Both the position numbers and the translations under genes were made by a program. The notes beneath the pieces are model-generated. The model was given only the letters and a program-made list of their open reading frames with translations. It did no database searches and was not told the DNA's origin. Shown here in pieces: positions 44,575 to 54,599 of a DNA stretch of 64,000 nucleotides. Source of the stretch: an uncultured Planctomycetaceae bacterium (GTDB lineage: Bacteria > Planctomycetota > Planctomycetia > Planctomycetales > Planctomycetaceae); contig CALSLT010000042.1 of the NCBI GenBank assembly GCA_943787265.1, forward strand, positions 1 through 64,000. The letters run 5' to 3'. The first letter of the stretch is position 1; each line of letters opens with the position of its first letter.

Positions 44575-44595
44575 AACGACCTGGCCGCGCGTGGC

Positions 44596-47454
44596 TCAAG
44601 TCAGCCGAGCCACTTTGACGACCGTCGAGTGAAACGCCTGCTGCCCGGTGACCGGGTCCGGGGCAATCGGGAGAATCGTATTCTGATTCCATCCGTTGCC
44701 CGTGTTCTGCTGCCACTTCGAAGTGTCACCCGAAGAGCCATCCTGCCACCACATATTCCGCTCCCAGTCAGCGTCGCGGTACGTTCCCGTATCCATACCG
44801 TCGACCTTATCGCCGCTCGGTCGGCTCTTCTTTGCCTGAGCGACGTTGGTGTACTGGGTGTGGCCACACGAGTTGCTCATGGCGATGGCATTTGGGTGAA
44901 TGCCCGGCATGGTGACAATGGGCACTCGCATTGATCCAGAAACGGTTCGGCCGTCCGCGTCGCGCTCTCCGTGATGCAGATGCGGTGCTGACTCGTCAAG
45001 CATTTTCGAGAAGTACGACGTCAGCTCAATCCAGTCGCCATCGTTCAAGCCGAGCTTCTTCGCGGTCGCCGGGTTCATCCACGCCGGATTGCTGTGGACG
45101 ATCTCTGCCAGCCACTTGAGATGCATCGTTCGACCGTGGTTGTGCACGTTCCACTTGAAGCTCGTCATGATCAGCTCGTCGTCGGCCAGATTCTGATGCT
45201 CAGGCAGCGGCAGCCAGACCGGTAGTTGCTCAATTTCTACGTCATGGCCTGCATGACTTGCTGGCCGGCTTGAAGCTTTAGCCCCGCTTCGAGCAATCAG
45301 ATCAGAGCAGTCTTCGTTGCGGCCAATCTTCTGGACAAACAGGCTGCGAACTTCGAACAGGCGGCTGGGTGTCAGGAATCCACGGACGGGCTTCCCGCCG
45401 CGCATGATCCCAATTCCCTTTCCGTCTTTCAGAATCACGCCGGTCTCATCTTCGACCGCCGCCCCGTCCATTGCGTCCGCTGAGACTTCCGCCACATATG
45501 GCTCGTAGAAGGGCTCACGATCAGTGTTTTCCCACGCCCCTTCTTCGAGCAGCCGGTCCAGGCCCGCTTTGCCCGTCTCGGGATTCTCGGGCACGTTCTT
45601 TGCCCACTCTCGCATGTAATCTTCAGTCGTTCCGTAGTCGTATGCGTCTTCCATCCCGCCGCCGATGCGTTTAGCGAGGTCTGGAAAGAAGTCACGAATG
45701 TCTCGCGCTTCGCCGAGTGGCTCGACCATCGGCGTGCGAATCCCGACGTACGGCCGAAGGTTGTAGGCACCACGAGCGTCCAGGTCCCACCGCTCAAGAT
45801 ACGTCGTCCACGGCAGAACGATGTCTGCATAGTGAGCAGTCTCGTTGTAGAAGCAGTTAATGCAGACGTGAAAATTGATGAGCTCTTCGCTGCTGAGCAC
45901 TTCCTGAGTGAGGCTCTCTTCCGGCCACGTCAGCGGGCTGTCCAGGTTGTACGTCATGTACGCCTTGAGCTTCGCCCTCCCCTGCAACAGATAGAGATAA
46001 ATGATCTCCCCGACCCGCATCCTCCGCCAGACGTTTGCCAACGGGTACTCCGGCGGGTCTTCCAGCACGCTATGCGTCTTTGCCGACGCTGGCATGGCCG
46101 GAGTCTTCATGTCGGGATCAACGCCGCTCCACGGACTCCAGCACCAGCCGCCCTTCTTGCCAACGGAGCCCACCAACGCATTCAATAACTGAATCGCGCG
46201 GTCGTTGTAGTAGCCGTTGAGGTGCGCGGAGCTGCCTCGATTACACATCGTCGTGCATGCGGGAGCTGCCGCAGCGAACTCGCGAGCGATACGAGCAATG
46301 TCTGCCGCCGGTACGCCACTCACCTTCTCCGCCCATTCTGGCGTGTACTCTTTGTAATGCTCTCTCAACTCTTCCATCGACACGTTGGTCCATTGCGTGA
46401 TGAACTCCTCGTCGTGCAGATTTTCGGCCAGAATTACATGACCGATCCCCAACGCAACGGCACCGTCTGTACCTGGAAACGGAGCAAACCATTCGTCGCT
46501 GGCTCCGCCCGTGTTTGAAAGTCGGACGTCAAAGGTGACCAGCTTTGCGCCGTTCTTGAACCGACCATTCTGAATTCGAGTTGCAAACGAAACGTGCCCC
46601 TGATGAGCCTCAAAAGCGTTTGAACCGAAGTTGAGAATGTACTTCGAATGTTCAACGTCGTTGAGATCCCAGTCGCTTTCCCACAGGAACGTCAGGTTCG
46701 CTGCCCGGCGATTGCCCGAACACAACGACCGGTGGCTGAGTTGCGTCTTAGTGCCGAACGCGTCGAGGAATCTTTTGATCGCGTCCTTGCTGCGCTGTCG
46801 TCCCTGGTGAAACGCAAAGTCTTCAGGATGCCCGCTGTCGCGAATGTCGCCTAGTTTCTGAGCGATTTCGTCGAGAGCTTCATCCCAGGAGATTCGTTTC
46901 CAGCGTCCTTCACCTCGTTCACCAACTCGCTTTAATGGGTAAAGCAGTCGTTCGGGGTGGTATTGATGATTGAGTGCCGCCTGGCCGCGAGCACACAAGT
47001 GACCTCGACTGTTCGGGTCGTTGGGGTTTCCTTCGACTTTGATGATCCGGCCGTCTTTGACATAGCCGATGATGCCGCAGACTGTGCTGCAAAGCTGACA
47101 CATCCCAGGCACTTTTTCGACGTCTTTGTACTTGTCGCGGTCGGGCCAGTTTCGTTTCGCATTGGGGCCGGGCAGTTTGCATACGCCTGGCATGTGGACA
47201 TCCCCCTCTTCGTACGGGAGTCCGCGAATCTTCTGCCAGCGCTCCAGATCAAGTGGCGATGCCACGCCTGAAGGTTCCTTCCCCGTAATGCCGGGTTGAT
47301 TCGGTGTCCCGTCGCCACTTGCCGGAGTCGCTGGCGATTCGCCGCGGCTACCACAGCCAGCGGCTCCGAATGCCGCTAGAGCCGCCGCTCCCAACTTCAG
47401 AAACTGGCGTCTGGTATCAGTCGCTGATTCGGTCGCGGTGGCTATGCTGGTCAT
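44596..47454 (-). CDS. Tat-exported molybdopterin (Mo-bisPGD) oxidoreductase catalytic subunit
   Basis: The product has 952 residues. The twin-arginine leader is TRRQFLKLGAAALAAFGAAGCG, which also has a lipobox-like GC. An N-terminal [4Fe-4S] site uses C119, C122, C126 and C154 (CX2CX3CX27C). The body has the DMSO-reductase family layout: RISWDEALDEIAQKL, LNFGSNAFEAHQG, WTTYLERWDLDARGAYNLRP, and the C-terminal cofactor-binding domain (LMT/IMTSFKWNVHNHGRTMHLKWLAEI, ending ANAIAMSNSCGHTQYTN-type loop). C245 in HRSLCSGNRR is a candidate Mo ligand, as in thiosulfate, polysulfide and tetrathionate reductases. It is transcribed after a TorD chaperone and a ferredoxin, forming an electron-transfer complex. 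Substrate unknown; sulfur or arsenic oxyanions are possible. Confidence 0.9.
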   Translation of the reverse strand: MTSIATATESATDTRRQFLKLGAAALAAFGAAGCGSRGESPATPASGDGTPNQPGITGKEPSGVASPLDLERWQKIRGLPYEEGDVHMPGVCKLPGPNAKRNWPDRDKYKDVEKVPGMCQLCSTVCGIIGYVKDGRIIKVEGNPNDPNSRGHLCARGQAALNHQYHPERLLYPLKRVGERGEGRWKRISWDEALDEIAQKLGDIRDSGHPEDFAFHQGRQRSKDAIKRFLDAFGTKTQLSHRSLCSGNRRAANLTFLWESDWDLNDVEHSKYILNFGSNAFEAHQGHVSFATRIQNGRFKNGAKLVTFDVRLSNTGGASDEWFAPFPGTDGAVALGIGHVILAENLHDEEFITQWTNVSMEELREHYKEYTPEWAEKVSGVPAADIARIAREFAAAAPACTTMCNRGSSAHLNGYYNDRAIQLLNALVGSVGKKGGWCWSPWSGVDPDMKTPAMPASAKTHSVLEDPPEYPLANVWRRMRVGEIIYLYLLQGRAKLKAYMTYNLDSPLTWPEESLTQEVLSSEELINFHVCINCFYNETAHYADIVLPWTTYLERWDLDARGAYNLRPYVGIRTPMVEPLGEARDIRDFFPDLAKRIGGGMEDAYDYGTTEDYMREWAKNVPENPETGKAGLDRLLEEGAWENTDREPFYEPYVAEVSADAMDGAAVEDETGVILKDGKGIGIMRGGKPVRGFLTPSRLFEVRSLFVQKIGRNEDCSDLIARSGAKASSRPASHAGHDVEIEQLPVWLPLPEHQNLADDELIMTSFKWNVHNHGRTMHLKWLAEIVHSNPAWMNPATAKKLGLNDGDWIELTSYFSKMLDESAPHLHHGERDADGRTVSGSMRVPIVTMPGIHPNAIAMSNSCGHTQYTNVAQAKKSRPSGDKVDGMDTGTYRDADWERNMWWQDGSSGDTSKWQQNTGNGWNQNTILPIAPDPVTGQQAFHSTVVKVARLT

Positions 47455-47604
47455 CCGTCAGATCGACGCTTGTCTGACAAGCTGCTTCGTCCTGCGTATT
47501 TGGGTGAATTTGAGACATCTTCTATTCCGGAATTGACTGCAAACTAACGTTAACGTGGCCAGGGAACGCCGGACCGGCTTCCCACTGATCTCAGGTCGTC
47601 GCAG

Positions 47605-48456
47605 TCATCCACCTTCCGTCGCCTTGGATTCCTCTTTCCAGTTGTAGATGTTGTACGCCTCCGGGCTGAATGACTCACCTTCTCGCGGGACTCGTTCTTC
47701 GACTTCCACCGGAGCTTTGCCAGCAAACCAGGTCCGAGGCTTCGTGCCCTTTTCAGGTCGGAGTTGAGTCAAACCTTCATCAGCTTCCAACTCCGCCTTT
47801 GCCACGCTGATCTTAGATTCGGGATCATTCAGATCGCCAAAGTAGAGAGCCTCTGACGGACAAGTTGGGACGCAAGCAGGCTCCATCTCGTGCTCAAGCC
47901 TGTGGTAACAGTTGTGGCATTTGACTGCCTGTTTCGCGACAGGGTCCAGGTAGATCGCTCCGTACGGGCAGACTTCCGCGCACGTCCCATGACCGGAGCA
48001 CACCTCGTAATTCACGGCAACTGTGCCGCCGACTTCTTTATGAAGCGCTCCGCACGGGCACGCCTTGATGCACGGTGCGTCTTCGCAATGCTGACAGGCC
48101 ATCGGAAGAAAAACGCGAGCGACCTTCGGATACTCGCCGACGTCCTTGTAGATGGTCTGTCGAATGAACTTGCCGAGAGGCACATCATTCTCAGACTTGC
48201 AACTGACTTCGCAGGCATGGCAGCCGAAACACCGGCGAGTATCAACCAGCCAGCCCAGCATCTTGCCATCGTCTGGAGCAGTCATTCGCTCCTTCCAGAA
48301 CGCTTCTGGCTGAAACTTCGATTCGTCTGCCGCTGGCGCTGCCGCTCCATCCGCTGAGCCTGTCTGGCCGGCAGCGATTCCACCAGCAACTGCGGCGGAT
48401 GTTTTGCCGAGGAACTCTCGGCGCGAAGTCTTGTCCGTCAATTCGTCTGTCATCAA
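47605..48456 (-). CDS. Four-cluster ferredoxin subunit of molybdoenzyme (DmsB/NrfC/PsrB type)
   Basis: The product has 283 residues. It has a twin-arginine leader (TSRREFLGKTSAAVAGGIAAG). Four cysteine groups are visible: CFGCHACEVSC, CQHCEDAPCIKAC, CSGHGTCAEVC and CHNCYHRLEHEMEPACVPTC, each completing [4Fe-4S] sites as in DmsB. The partner catalytic subunit lies 150 bp downstream. Its start overlaps the TorD gene stop by 4 bp (ATGA). It relays electrons between the Mo site and a quinone- or cytochrome-linked partner. No NrfD-type membrane anchor is encoded next to it. Confidence 0.93.
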   Translation of the reverse strand: MMTDELTDKTSRREFLGKTSAAVAGGIAAGQTGSADGAAAPAADESKFQPEAFWKERMTAPDDGKMLGWLVDTRRCFGCHACEVSCKSENDVPLGKFIRQTIYKDVGEYPKVARVFLPMACQHCEDAPCIKACPCGALHKEVGGTVAVNYEVCSGHGTCAEVCPYGAIYLDPVAKQAVKCHNCYHRLEHEMEPACVPTCPSEALYFGDLNDPESKISVAKAELEADEGLTQLRPEKGTKPRTWFAGKAPVEVEERVPREGESFSPEAYNIYNWKEESKATEGG

Positions 48457-49076
48457 ACGTTCCTGCTCTGCAGTTGCTCTTGTTGCACGGGTACTTCCAG
48501 ACGATTCGCCTCGTCCCGCAGAAATCGTTGCGTGACCGACGCTACCGTTCCGTAAAACTGATCACTTTCACGATCAATCACCGCTTCAAGAAGTTCACCC
48601 GTCCAATTTAAGTGTCCGTTGAAGAATTGGCTGGCCAGATCATCGGCGACGGCGACGTCATCATCTGACGGCAGTTCGAGGGACTTCCGCAGAATCTGCC
48701 CCATCGCCCACAATTCATTCCCAAGATGATCGGGAATGATTGCAAAATCCCACGGTCCCTCGAAACCCACGACCGTATCAAATTCCTGCAAGCTCGACGT
48801 TACGCCGGTGTCGAGTTCTCCGCTCAGCCAGACGGACTGAATCGGCGGAAGATGCTCTTTAGGTCCGACGAATAGTCGGCAATAGTCTTCGTCAAGCGAC
48901 GAGTGCGTGCCGTCTGCGTCCTGATCAGGCGTGATGCCGCCTAGTTGCTCCCACGCTGAACACAAAGGTTCCGACCGTAGCTGCTCCAATAGCTCACCAG
49001 GCTCTTCAGCCCATAACCGAGCAAGTAGTCGATAAACCGCCGCCCGTTCAGCTCGATCAAAATCCGTCGAAGCCAT
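48453..49076 (-). CDS. TorD/DmsD-family molybdoenzyme chaperone
   Basis: The product has 207 residues, the normal TorD size, and is all-helical. Features: RAAVYRLLARLWAEEP, LDEDYCRLFVGPKEHLPPIQSVWL (family DYxxLFxGP motif), PDHLGNELWAMGQIL with the E/H-rich turn typical of TorD, and a C-terminal ESDQFYGTVASVTQRFL helix. It would bind the Tat leader of the catalytic subunit and help cofactor insertion. It leads the three-gene operon. Confidence 0.9.
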   Translation of the reverse strand: MASTDFDRAERAAVYRLLARLWAEEPGELLEQLRSEPLCSAWEQLGGITPDQDADGTHSSLDEDYCRLFVGPKEHLPPIQSVWLSGELDTGVTSSLQEFDTVVGFEGPWDFAIIPDHLGNELWAMGQILRKSLELPSDDDVAVADDLASQFFNGHLNWTGELLEAVIDRESDQFYGTVASVTQRFLRDEANRLEVPVQQEQLQSRNV

Positions 49077-49225
49077 TGAATGCCTTTTTCATGTCGCGAT
49101 AGAACAAGCACCATCCAGCATTGTGACGACTAACAGATTTTTCGCCAAGGAATGCAGCCCCAACGGAAGTCTCCGGACCGATCGGAATGTGGACAGCACC
49201 TCTCTGACTTGAATGTGCACACATT

Positions 49226-49250
49226 CTTGAAGACACCGAAAGTCTTCAAG
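49226..49250. other. Perfect hairpin in gap
   Basis: CTTGAAGAC and GTCTTCAAG form a 9-bp stem around a 7-nt loop, in the 225-bp gap between the zinc-ribbon gene (49302) and torD (49076). There is no T-run on either side. It might be a weak terminator or an RNA-stability element for the minus-strand genes. Confidence 0.4.
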
Positions 49251-49301
49251 AACGGCGTCTCGCCACTTCCACTGAACCTCGGGAGCATTCCAGACTGGGA
49301 A

Positions 49302-51140
49302 TCAGAAGCCAGCCGGCGTCGTGCCTGGAGCGGTTTTCAACTGACCGGCCGAAGAGGCGGCGTGGTAGGGGATTCGGAAGACGATGTCGCCTTCCGCGTC
49401 AGGAGCGAACGAACTCACGACCTTATTGCCGGAATCGTCCACGCCGTCAGGGCCAACGGAATAGATCATGGCTTCGTCATTCGCGAATGAAAGCCTGAGT
49501 GGCCCACCGCCGAATGGGTCAATCGGTACGAATGACACGCCCGACCTTCGGACGGCTGTAAGCAGGTCCGGAGGCGGTTCAGTGTGCTCAAGTTCCCAGC
49601 GACGAACGGAAAGAACGCAGTGCAACGAATTGAGCGTTGTCTCCCACCATGTAGTTCTATCGGCGAGTTCGGTGAGTTTTGACAAGTCCCCCAAAAATGC
49701 AGTATCCACCAGCAGTTTCTTTTCGGATGCGAGAGTCGCCTCACGACGGATTTTTGCGTTGCTGCTGGAAACTTTGAAAAGCTCCGTCCAGATCGCATCC
49801 AACGTGTCCCGCTCGGCTTCGAAGTCTTCGGTGACGAAGGATGCAAGCTTCGCGTCGATTTCGGCGGCTCGGCTTGTCACATGCTCAACGCCGGCCTTTG
49901 ACGCCAACAGATAGCCGGGCGATACCGAATCCACAACTGGCGGCTGGCTACCACCGGCGTGAACTTCGTTCGCAAGTCGAGTTTCCGGCAAGAGGCCAGT
50001 ACCACTCCGCAAATCCTGCAGCAGAGTCCGCAGAAGCAGATACTCGGCACGCAACCCTTCGATGAAGGGGCTCATTGCTTCCGCTCGATGCCGAGTGATT
50101 AGCTGCGTGATACGGTCACAGTCACCGACAGTGAATTCCGGGCGAGCAACCAGATCAGGAACGAGACTGAGCATCGTTTGGTCAATTGCCAACGATGCCA
50201 ACTGAGTTTCAATTCTGCCACGAGGCCTCAGGTCTCGACTAAGCCGCAGAATTCGTTCGATGTCCGAAAGACATGTTTCGACGACAGCCGGCGGTGCGGC
50301 ATCAGAAGCTCCAGCCTCTCCCACTTTTCGTCCGATTGGGCGACCATCACGCAGTGCCTGTTGGATTCTCAATGACGCAACGTTTACGGCTTCGCGTGCC
50401 GCGTTAACGTGCCGTTGTTCGGCGAAAAGATTCAGGTCGGAATCAAAGACACACCGAAGTCTTCTCTGAGCCTTCGTCAAGTCGTCGAAACATTCGTTGT
50501 ACCCTGCCAGCGACACATCCAGTGATGTGAAATCGACCGACTGCGGATTCGTTTTCCACTGACGAAACAGTGACACAAACTCCTGAGACCGCTCGCGGGC
50601 TTTCGACATATGTGGTTCACGAAAGTCTTCCGGGTAGCAGACCGCCAACTCGGAAGAAAAACCGATCAACGCGTCCAAGTACAACGGCGCGGCATTTCTT
50701 TCAGGTTCAAGTGGCGCGAACAAGTCATGCGGATTGAAAGGTCCGGCAGTGTCTAGCCATTCCGGAGCTGACGTCACGGCACCGGGCAAAACTGGTTCTG
50801 GACGATCTTCGTTTACGACACCCGATTCGGTAACTGGGTCGGTCGCTGAGGCCCCTTCACTGGCTGCCGCTGAGTCAATCTCTAATTTGGGATTCGAATC
50901 AGCTCCCAGCCACGAACTCAACAGCATACCGCCGGCAACCAGACATCCCGCCGCCAGACCAATTGCACCGTACAACCGCCAGTACCTTGATGGCACTTCT
51001 GGTTCAAGGTACTCGGTATCACAGCGTGGGCACCGAACTTCAAACTCTTCAGCGTTTACAGGATGGCCAGAATCGTCAGTCTCAGACGCCTCGGGGCGAA
51101 ATCTGAAACTGCACTGCTCGCACTTGACGAATTTCGCCAT
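49302..51140 (-). CDS. Membrane protein with N-terminal zinc ribbon, unknown function
   Basis: From ATG 51140 the product has 612 residues; the longer open frame upstream has no conserved start. Residues 1-45 form an MJ0042-type zinc ribbon (KFVKCEQCSFRFRP and VRCPRCDTEY, two CxxC pairs). A membrane helix follows (LYGAIGLAAGCLVAGGMLLSSWLG), then an acidic Ser/Ala/Thr stretch. The large outer part is helical with no family I recognise. The last 60 residues (YSVGPDGVDDSGNKVV, GDIVFRIPY) look like the end of type II pseudopilin-like/planctomycete surface proteins. The glg operon starts on its 5' side. Function unknown. Confidence 0.75.
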   Translation of the reverse strand: MAKFVKCEQCSFRFRPEASETDDSGHPVNAEEFEVRCPRCDTEYLEPEVPSRYWRLYGAIGLAAGCLVAGGMLLSSWLGADSNPKLEIDSAAASEGASATDPVTESGVVNEDRPEPVLPGAVTSAPEWLDTAGPFNPHDLFAPLEPERNAAPLYLDALIGFSSELAVCYPEDFREPHMSKARERSQEFVSLFRQWKTNPQSVDFTSLDVSLAGYNECFDDLTKAQRRLRCVFDSDLNLFAEQRHVNAAREAVNVASLRIQQALRDGRPIGRKVGEAGASDAAPPAVVETCLSDIERILRLSRDLRPRGRIETQLASLAIDQTMLSLVPDLVARPEFTVGDCDRITQLITRHRAEAMSPFIEGLRAEYLLLRTLLQDLRSGTGLLPETRLANEVHAGGSQPPVVDSVSPGYLLASKAGVEHVTSRAAEIDAKLASFVTEDFEAERDTLDAIWTELFKVSSSNAKIRREATLASEKKLLVDTAFLGDLSKLTELADRTTWWETTLNSLHCVLSVRRWELEHTEPPPDLLTAVRRSGVSFVPIDPFGGGPLRLSFANDEAMIYSVGPDGVDDSGNKVVSSFAPDAEGDIVFRIPYHAASSAGQLKTAPGTTPAGF

Positions 51141-51391
51141 CTTCCGTTTGCCTTTCCTGACTTGCTTGCACCGACAAGAGTGTAAACGGTCCATGTCGCG
51201 TACACACGACCACGGACGTCTTGCCCATCGGAGAATGCGGCGAAAAACGATTTTTTCGTGATCGACCAATCTGAGAATTCGATGTGAATCCCGTATTGAT
51301 CTCACGGAATTCACTCAAATTCCGAAGCATATCTGCAAACAGTACGCCGGGCCGGAAACTCACCGTTTATGAACGTCAGAAAGCATCAACG

Positions 51392-53221
51392 CTAAGCGTT
51401 AAACTGTTTCAACACGAGCATCCCCAACGGCGGAACATTGACCTTAATGCTGTGAGGTCGACCATGTTGAGTTTCGTCAGTTACCGCGATGTCGCCGAGG
51501 TTTCCAATGTTGCTGCCGCCGTAGATTTCGGCGTCACTGTTCAGCAGTTCGACAAACTTGCCAGTGTGAGGCACGCCGACGCAATAGTCATACTGCGGCT
51601 CCGGAGTGAAGTTCAGGACGACGACAATCGTCTCGCCATTCCTGGCGAAGCGGCAGAACGTGTAGATGCTGTGGTCGGCGTCGTCTGCGTCGATCCATGA
51701 GAATCCGTCGGCAGAACAATCCAGTTCGTACAGCGCCGGGTAGTCGCGGTAGAGACGGTTCAGGTCTCCGACGTAACGCCGCAGGCTGTCGTGCGAGGGC
51801 TCTTTCAGCAGTTCCCAGTCGAGCTGATCATCGTGATTCCACTCAGACCGCTGCCCGAACTCAGACCCCATAAACAGCAACTTCTTACCGGGAGTCGTGT
51901 ACTGATACCCGTAAAGCAGCCGAAGATTTGCAAACTTCTGCCAGTCATCGCCCGGCATCTTCTCGAGCAACGAACCTTTGCCATGCACGACTTCGTCGTG
52001 AGACAGCGGCAGGACAAAGTTCTCTGAGAAGGCGTAGATCGATCGAAACGACAACTCGCCCTGATGATGCTTCCGGTGGATCGGATCCCTGCTGATATAA
52101 CTCAGCGAATCATGCATCCAACCCATGTCCCACTTCATCGTGAAACCGAGCCCGCCCTCAAAAACCGGACGAGACACACCACCCCATGACGTCGACTCTT
52201 CGGCAATCATCAGAATGCCTGGATACTCGCCGTGCAGTTGCGTGTTGAGGTCTTTCAGAAAGCTGACGGCTTCCAGGTTCTCGCGGCCACCATGCTCGTT
52301 GGGGATCCATTCGCCGTCCTCTCGCGAATAATCGAGGTAGAGCATCGACGCCACCGCGTCGACTCGCAGACCGTCTATGTGGTAATTCTCGATCCAGAAC
52401 TCTGCTGATGACGTTAGGAAGTCACGAACTTCGCCACGGCCGTAGTTGAAAATGTAAGTCTTCCAGTCCGGGTGATAGCCCTTGCGAGGGTCTTCGTGCT
52501 CGTAAAGTGCTGTCCCGTCAAAGCGAGCCAGACCGTGAGCATCCGACGGAAAGTGAGCGGGTACCCAATCGACTATTACTCCAATGCCGCTTTCGTGACA
52601 CTTGTCGATGAAGAATCGAAAGTCGTCCGGCGTACCAAACCGACTCGTTGGAGCCATGTAGTTAGTGACCTGGTAACCCCAGGAGCCATCGAACGGAAAC
52701 TCCGACACAGGCATCAGCTCGATGTGCGTGTAGCCGAGTTCTTTGACGTACGAAACCAAATCGACGGCCAGGTCGCGGTAGTTATGATAGGTCCGCTCAT
52801 CCCACGGTCGTCTCCACGATCCTAGATGAACTTCGTAGATCGAGACCGGCTGCTCCAACCAGTTCGAACTCGCTCGGTCAATGAGCCAGCTTTCGTCTTC
52901 CCACTTGTACTGATCGAGGTCGTAAACAATGGCCGCGGTTTTCGGCGGCAATTCGGTGTAGAAGGCGAACGGGTCGGATTTGTCGAGCAATTGTCCGTCA
53001 CGAGTGCGAATGCTGAATTTGTACGCGGTTCCGTGCGACGCTCCAGGAATGAACCCTTCCCAGACACCAGTGTCACTCGAATTCAACCAGTCCTGGCCAT
53101 GCTGCCAGCCGTTGCCGTCGGTCAGCACGCTGACTTCCGTCGCGTTCGGAGCCCAGACTTTGAAACTTGCGCCAGCAACGCCATCTCGCTCAACAAGTTG
53201 TGCACCAAGTATGTCGCCCAT
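51392..53221 (-). CDS. glgB: 1,4-alpha-glucan branching enzyme
   Basis: I chose ATG 53221, preceded by GGAGAAG; an upstream in-frame start at 53260 is possible. The product has about 609 residues. It has an N-terminal CBM48 domain (ASFKVWAPNATEVSVLTDGNGW, GTAYKFSIRTRDG), then the GH13 barrel: ELMPVSEFPFDGSWGYQVTNYMAPTSRFG, DWVPAHFPSD, nucleophile Asp in IDGLRVDAVASMLYLDYSR, general acid Glu in ILMIAEESTSWGGV and LPLSHDEVVHGKGSLLEKM. It is shorter than long-form GlgB, lacking the extra N1 domain. It makes alpha-1,6 branches in glycogen. It follows glgC by 85 bp, forming a two-gene operon. Confidence 0.95.
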   Translation of the reverse strand: MGDILGAQLVERDGVAGASFKVWAPNATEVSVLTDGNGWQHGQDWLNSSDTGVWEGFIPGASHGTAYKFSIRTRDGQLLDKSDPFAFYTELPPKTAAIVYDLDQYKWEDESWLIDRASSNWLEQPVSIYEVHLGSWRRPWDERTYHNYRDLAVDLVSYVKELGYTHIELMPVSEFPFDGSWGYQVTNYMAPTSRFGTPDDFRFFIDKCHESGIGVIVDWVPAHFPSDAHGLARFDGTALYEHEDPRKGYHPDWKTYIFNYGRGEVRDFLTSSAEFWIENYHIDGLRVDAVASMLYLDYSREDGEWIPNEHGGRENLEAVSFLKDLNTQLHGEYPGILMIAEESTSWGGVSRPVFEGGLGFTMKWDMGWMHDSLSYISRDPIHRKHHQGELSFRSIYAFSENFVLPLSHDEVVHGKGSLLEKMPGDDWQKFANLRLLYGYQYTTPGKKLLFMGSEFGQRSEWNHDDQLDWELLKEPSHDSLRRYVGDLNRLYRDYPALYELDCSADGFSWIDADDADHSIYTFCRFARNGETIVVVLNFTPEPQYDYCVGVPHTGKFVELLNSDAEIYGGSNIGNLGDIAVTDETQHGRPHSIKVNVPPLGMLVLKQFNA

Positions 53222-53345
53222 CTTCTCCGCTCCTGAACTCTCTTCGTATTCGCCAACCACCGGATCATTGAACGCACCGGTCGTTGCTGCTCCGCATTCT
53301 TAATGACATATACTGCGTGGCAAAAAGTGCGAGTGCTTCGATTTG

Positions 53346-54599
53346 CTAAGCATGATGCTCAAAGGACGCCATCTGTGGGACAACCGTAATTCCCGACTCG
53401 GTCACTGTGAATCCGCGAGCTTCGTCGGCAGCCTGATCGAAACCGACTTCTGCTCCTTCGGGAATGAACACGCCTCGGTCAACAATCGCACGTTGCACTT
53501 TCGCGTTACGACCAATCTTCACATCCGGCAGCAGGATTGAATCGTTGACGGTCGCCCAACTGTTGACTCGAACGCCCCGCGACAGGATGCACCGATTGAC
53601 CTGGCCGCCTGAAACAACACATCCACTGCTGACCATACTGTCCAGGGCGTGGCCTTTTCGGTCCGACTGAGAATCGCTGGCTGGAGTCTGAAAAACAAAC
53701 TTCGGCGGCGGCAGAGGCGGAAAGTAAGTCCTGATCGGCCAGCTATGGTCGTACAGATCGAGCGCCGGCGTGGTCGCGATCAGATCCATATTTGCTTCGT
53801 AGTAAGCTTCCAGCGTCCCGACATCGCGCCAATAGATGGCGTTGCCTGTCTTTGGATCCTCGAACGGAAATGCCTGAACTTTGTGCGTGTTGATGATCGA
53901 GGGGATGATGTTCTTGCCGAAGTCTCGCGAACTGTCCGGATTCGTCGCGTCCTGGCAAAGTTGCTCCAGCAGAAAATCCGTCTTGAAAATATAGATTCCG
54001 GTCGAAGCCAGAGCTCGATCCGGATCGTTCGGCATCGCTTCGGGGAATTCCGGCTTCTCATTGAACTTTGTGACGCGGCGATCCCCATCGATCGACATCA
54101 CTCCGAATTCCCGCGCTTCATCCAGACTGACCGGCAGGCAGCCGATTGTTGCGTCGGCATTCGTTTCGACGTGGTTCCGGAGCATCTCCCGGTAATCCAT
54201 CGTGTAGATGTGGTCGCCTGAAAGAATCAGAATGTGTTCGGCAGAATGCTGCTCGATCGAGTAAATATTCTGGTAAACGGCATCTGCCGTCCCCATGTAC
54301 CAATCTTCGCTCAGACGCTGCTGCGGCGGCAGAATGTCGATGAACTCGTTCAAATGACGGTTCAGAAACCGCCAGCCCTGGTTGATGTGCCGGTCGAGGC
54401 TGCCTGATTTATACTGAGTCAGAATCAGCATTCGCCGCAAGTCGCTGTTAATACAGTTCGACAGCGCAAAATCGACAATTCGATAGATGCCGCCGAACGG
54501 TACGGCCGGCTTGGCCCGCTCAGTTGTGAGCGGTTCCAAACGTGACCCTTTACCCCCGGCCATGATCAGCGTCAGAACTTTGTTTGCAAGTTGGTCCAA
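53346..54599 (-). CDS. glgC: Glucose-1-phosphate adenylyltransferase
   Basis: The product has 417 residues. Front motif: TLIMAGGKGSRLEPLTTERAKPAVPFGGIYRIVDFALSNC. Further: QQRLSEDWYMGTADAVYQNIY, ILSGDHIYTMDYREML, RVTKFNEKPEFPE, GIYIFKTDFLLEQL, YWRDVGTLEAYYEANMDL. The C-terminal left-handed beta-helix hexapeptides are VSSGCVVSGGQVNRCILSRGVRV and SILLPDVKIGRNAKVQRAIVDRGV. It makes ADP-glucose, the regulated first step of glycogen synthesis, and is co-transcribed with glgB. Confidence 0.96.
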   Translation of the reverse strand: MDQLANKVLTLIMAGGKGSRLEPLTTERAKPAVPFGGIYRIVDFALSNCINSDLRRMLILTQYKSGSLDRHINQGWRFLNRHLNEFIDILPPQQRLSEDWYMGTADAVYQNIYSIEQHSAEHILILSGDHIYTMDYREMLRNHVETNADATIGCLPVSLDEAREFGVMSIDGDRRVTKFNEKPEFPEAMPNDPDRALASTGIYIFKTDFLLEQLCQDATNPDSSRDFGKNIIPSIINTHKVQAFPFEDPKTGNAIYWRDVGTLEAYYEANMDLIATTPALDLYDHSWPIRTYFPPLPPPKFVFQTPASDSQSDRKGHALDSMVSSGCVVSGGQVNRCILSRGVRVNSWATVNDSILLPDVKIGRNAKVQRAIVDRGVFIPEGAEVGFDQAADEARGFTVTESGITVVPQMASFEHHA

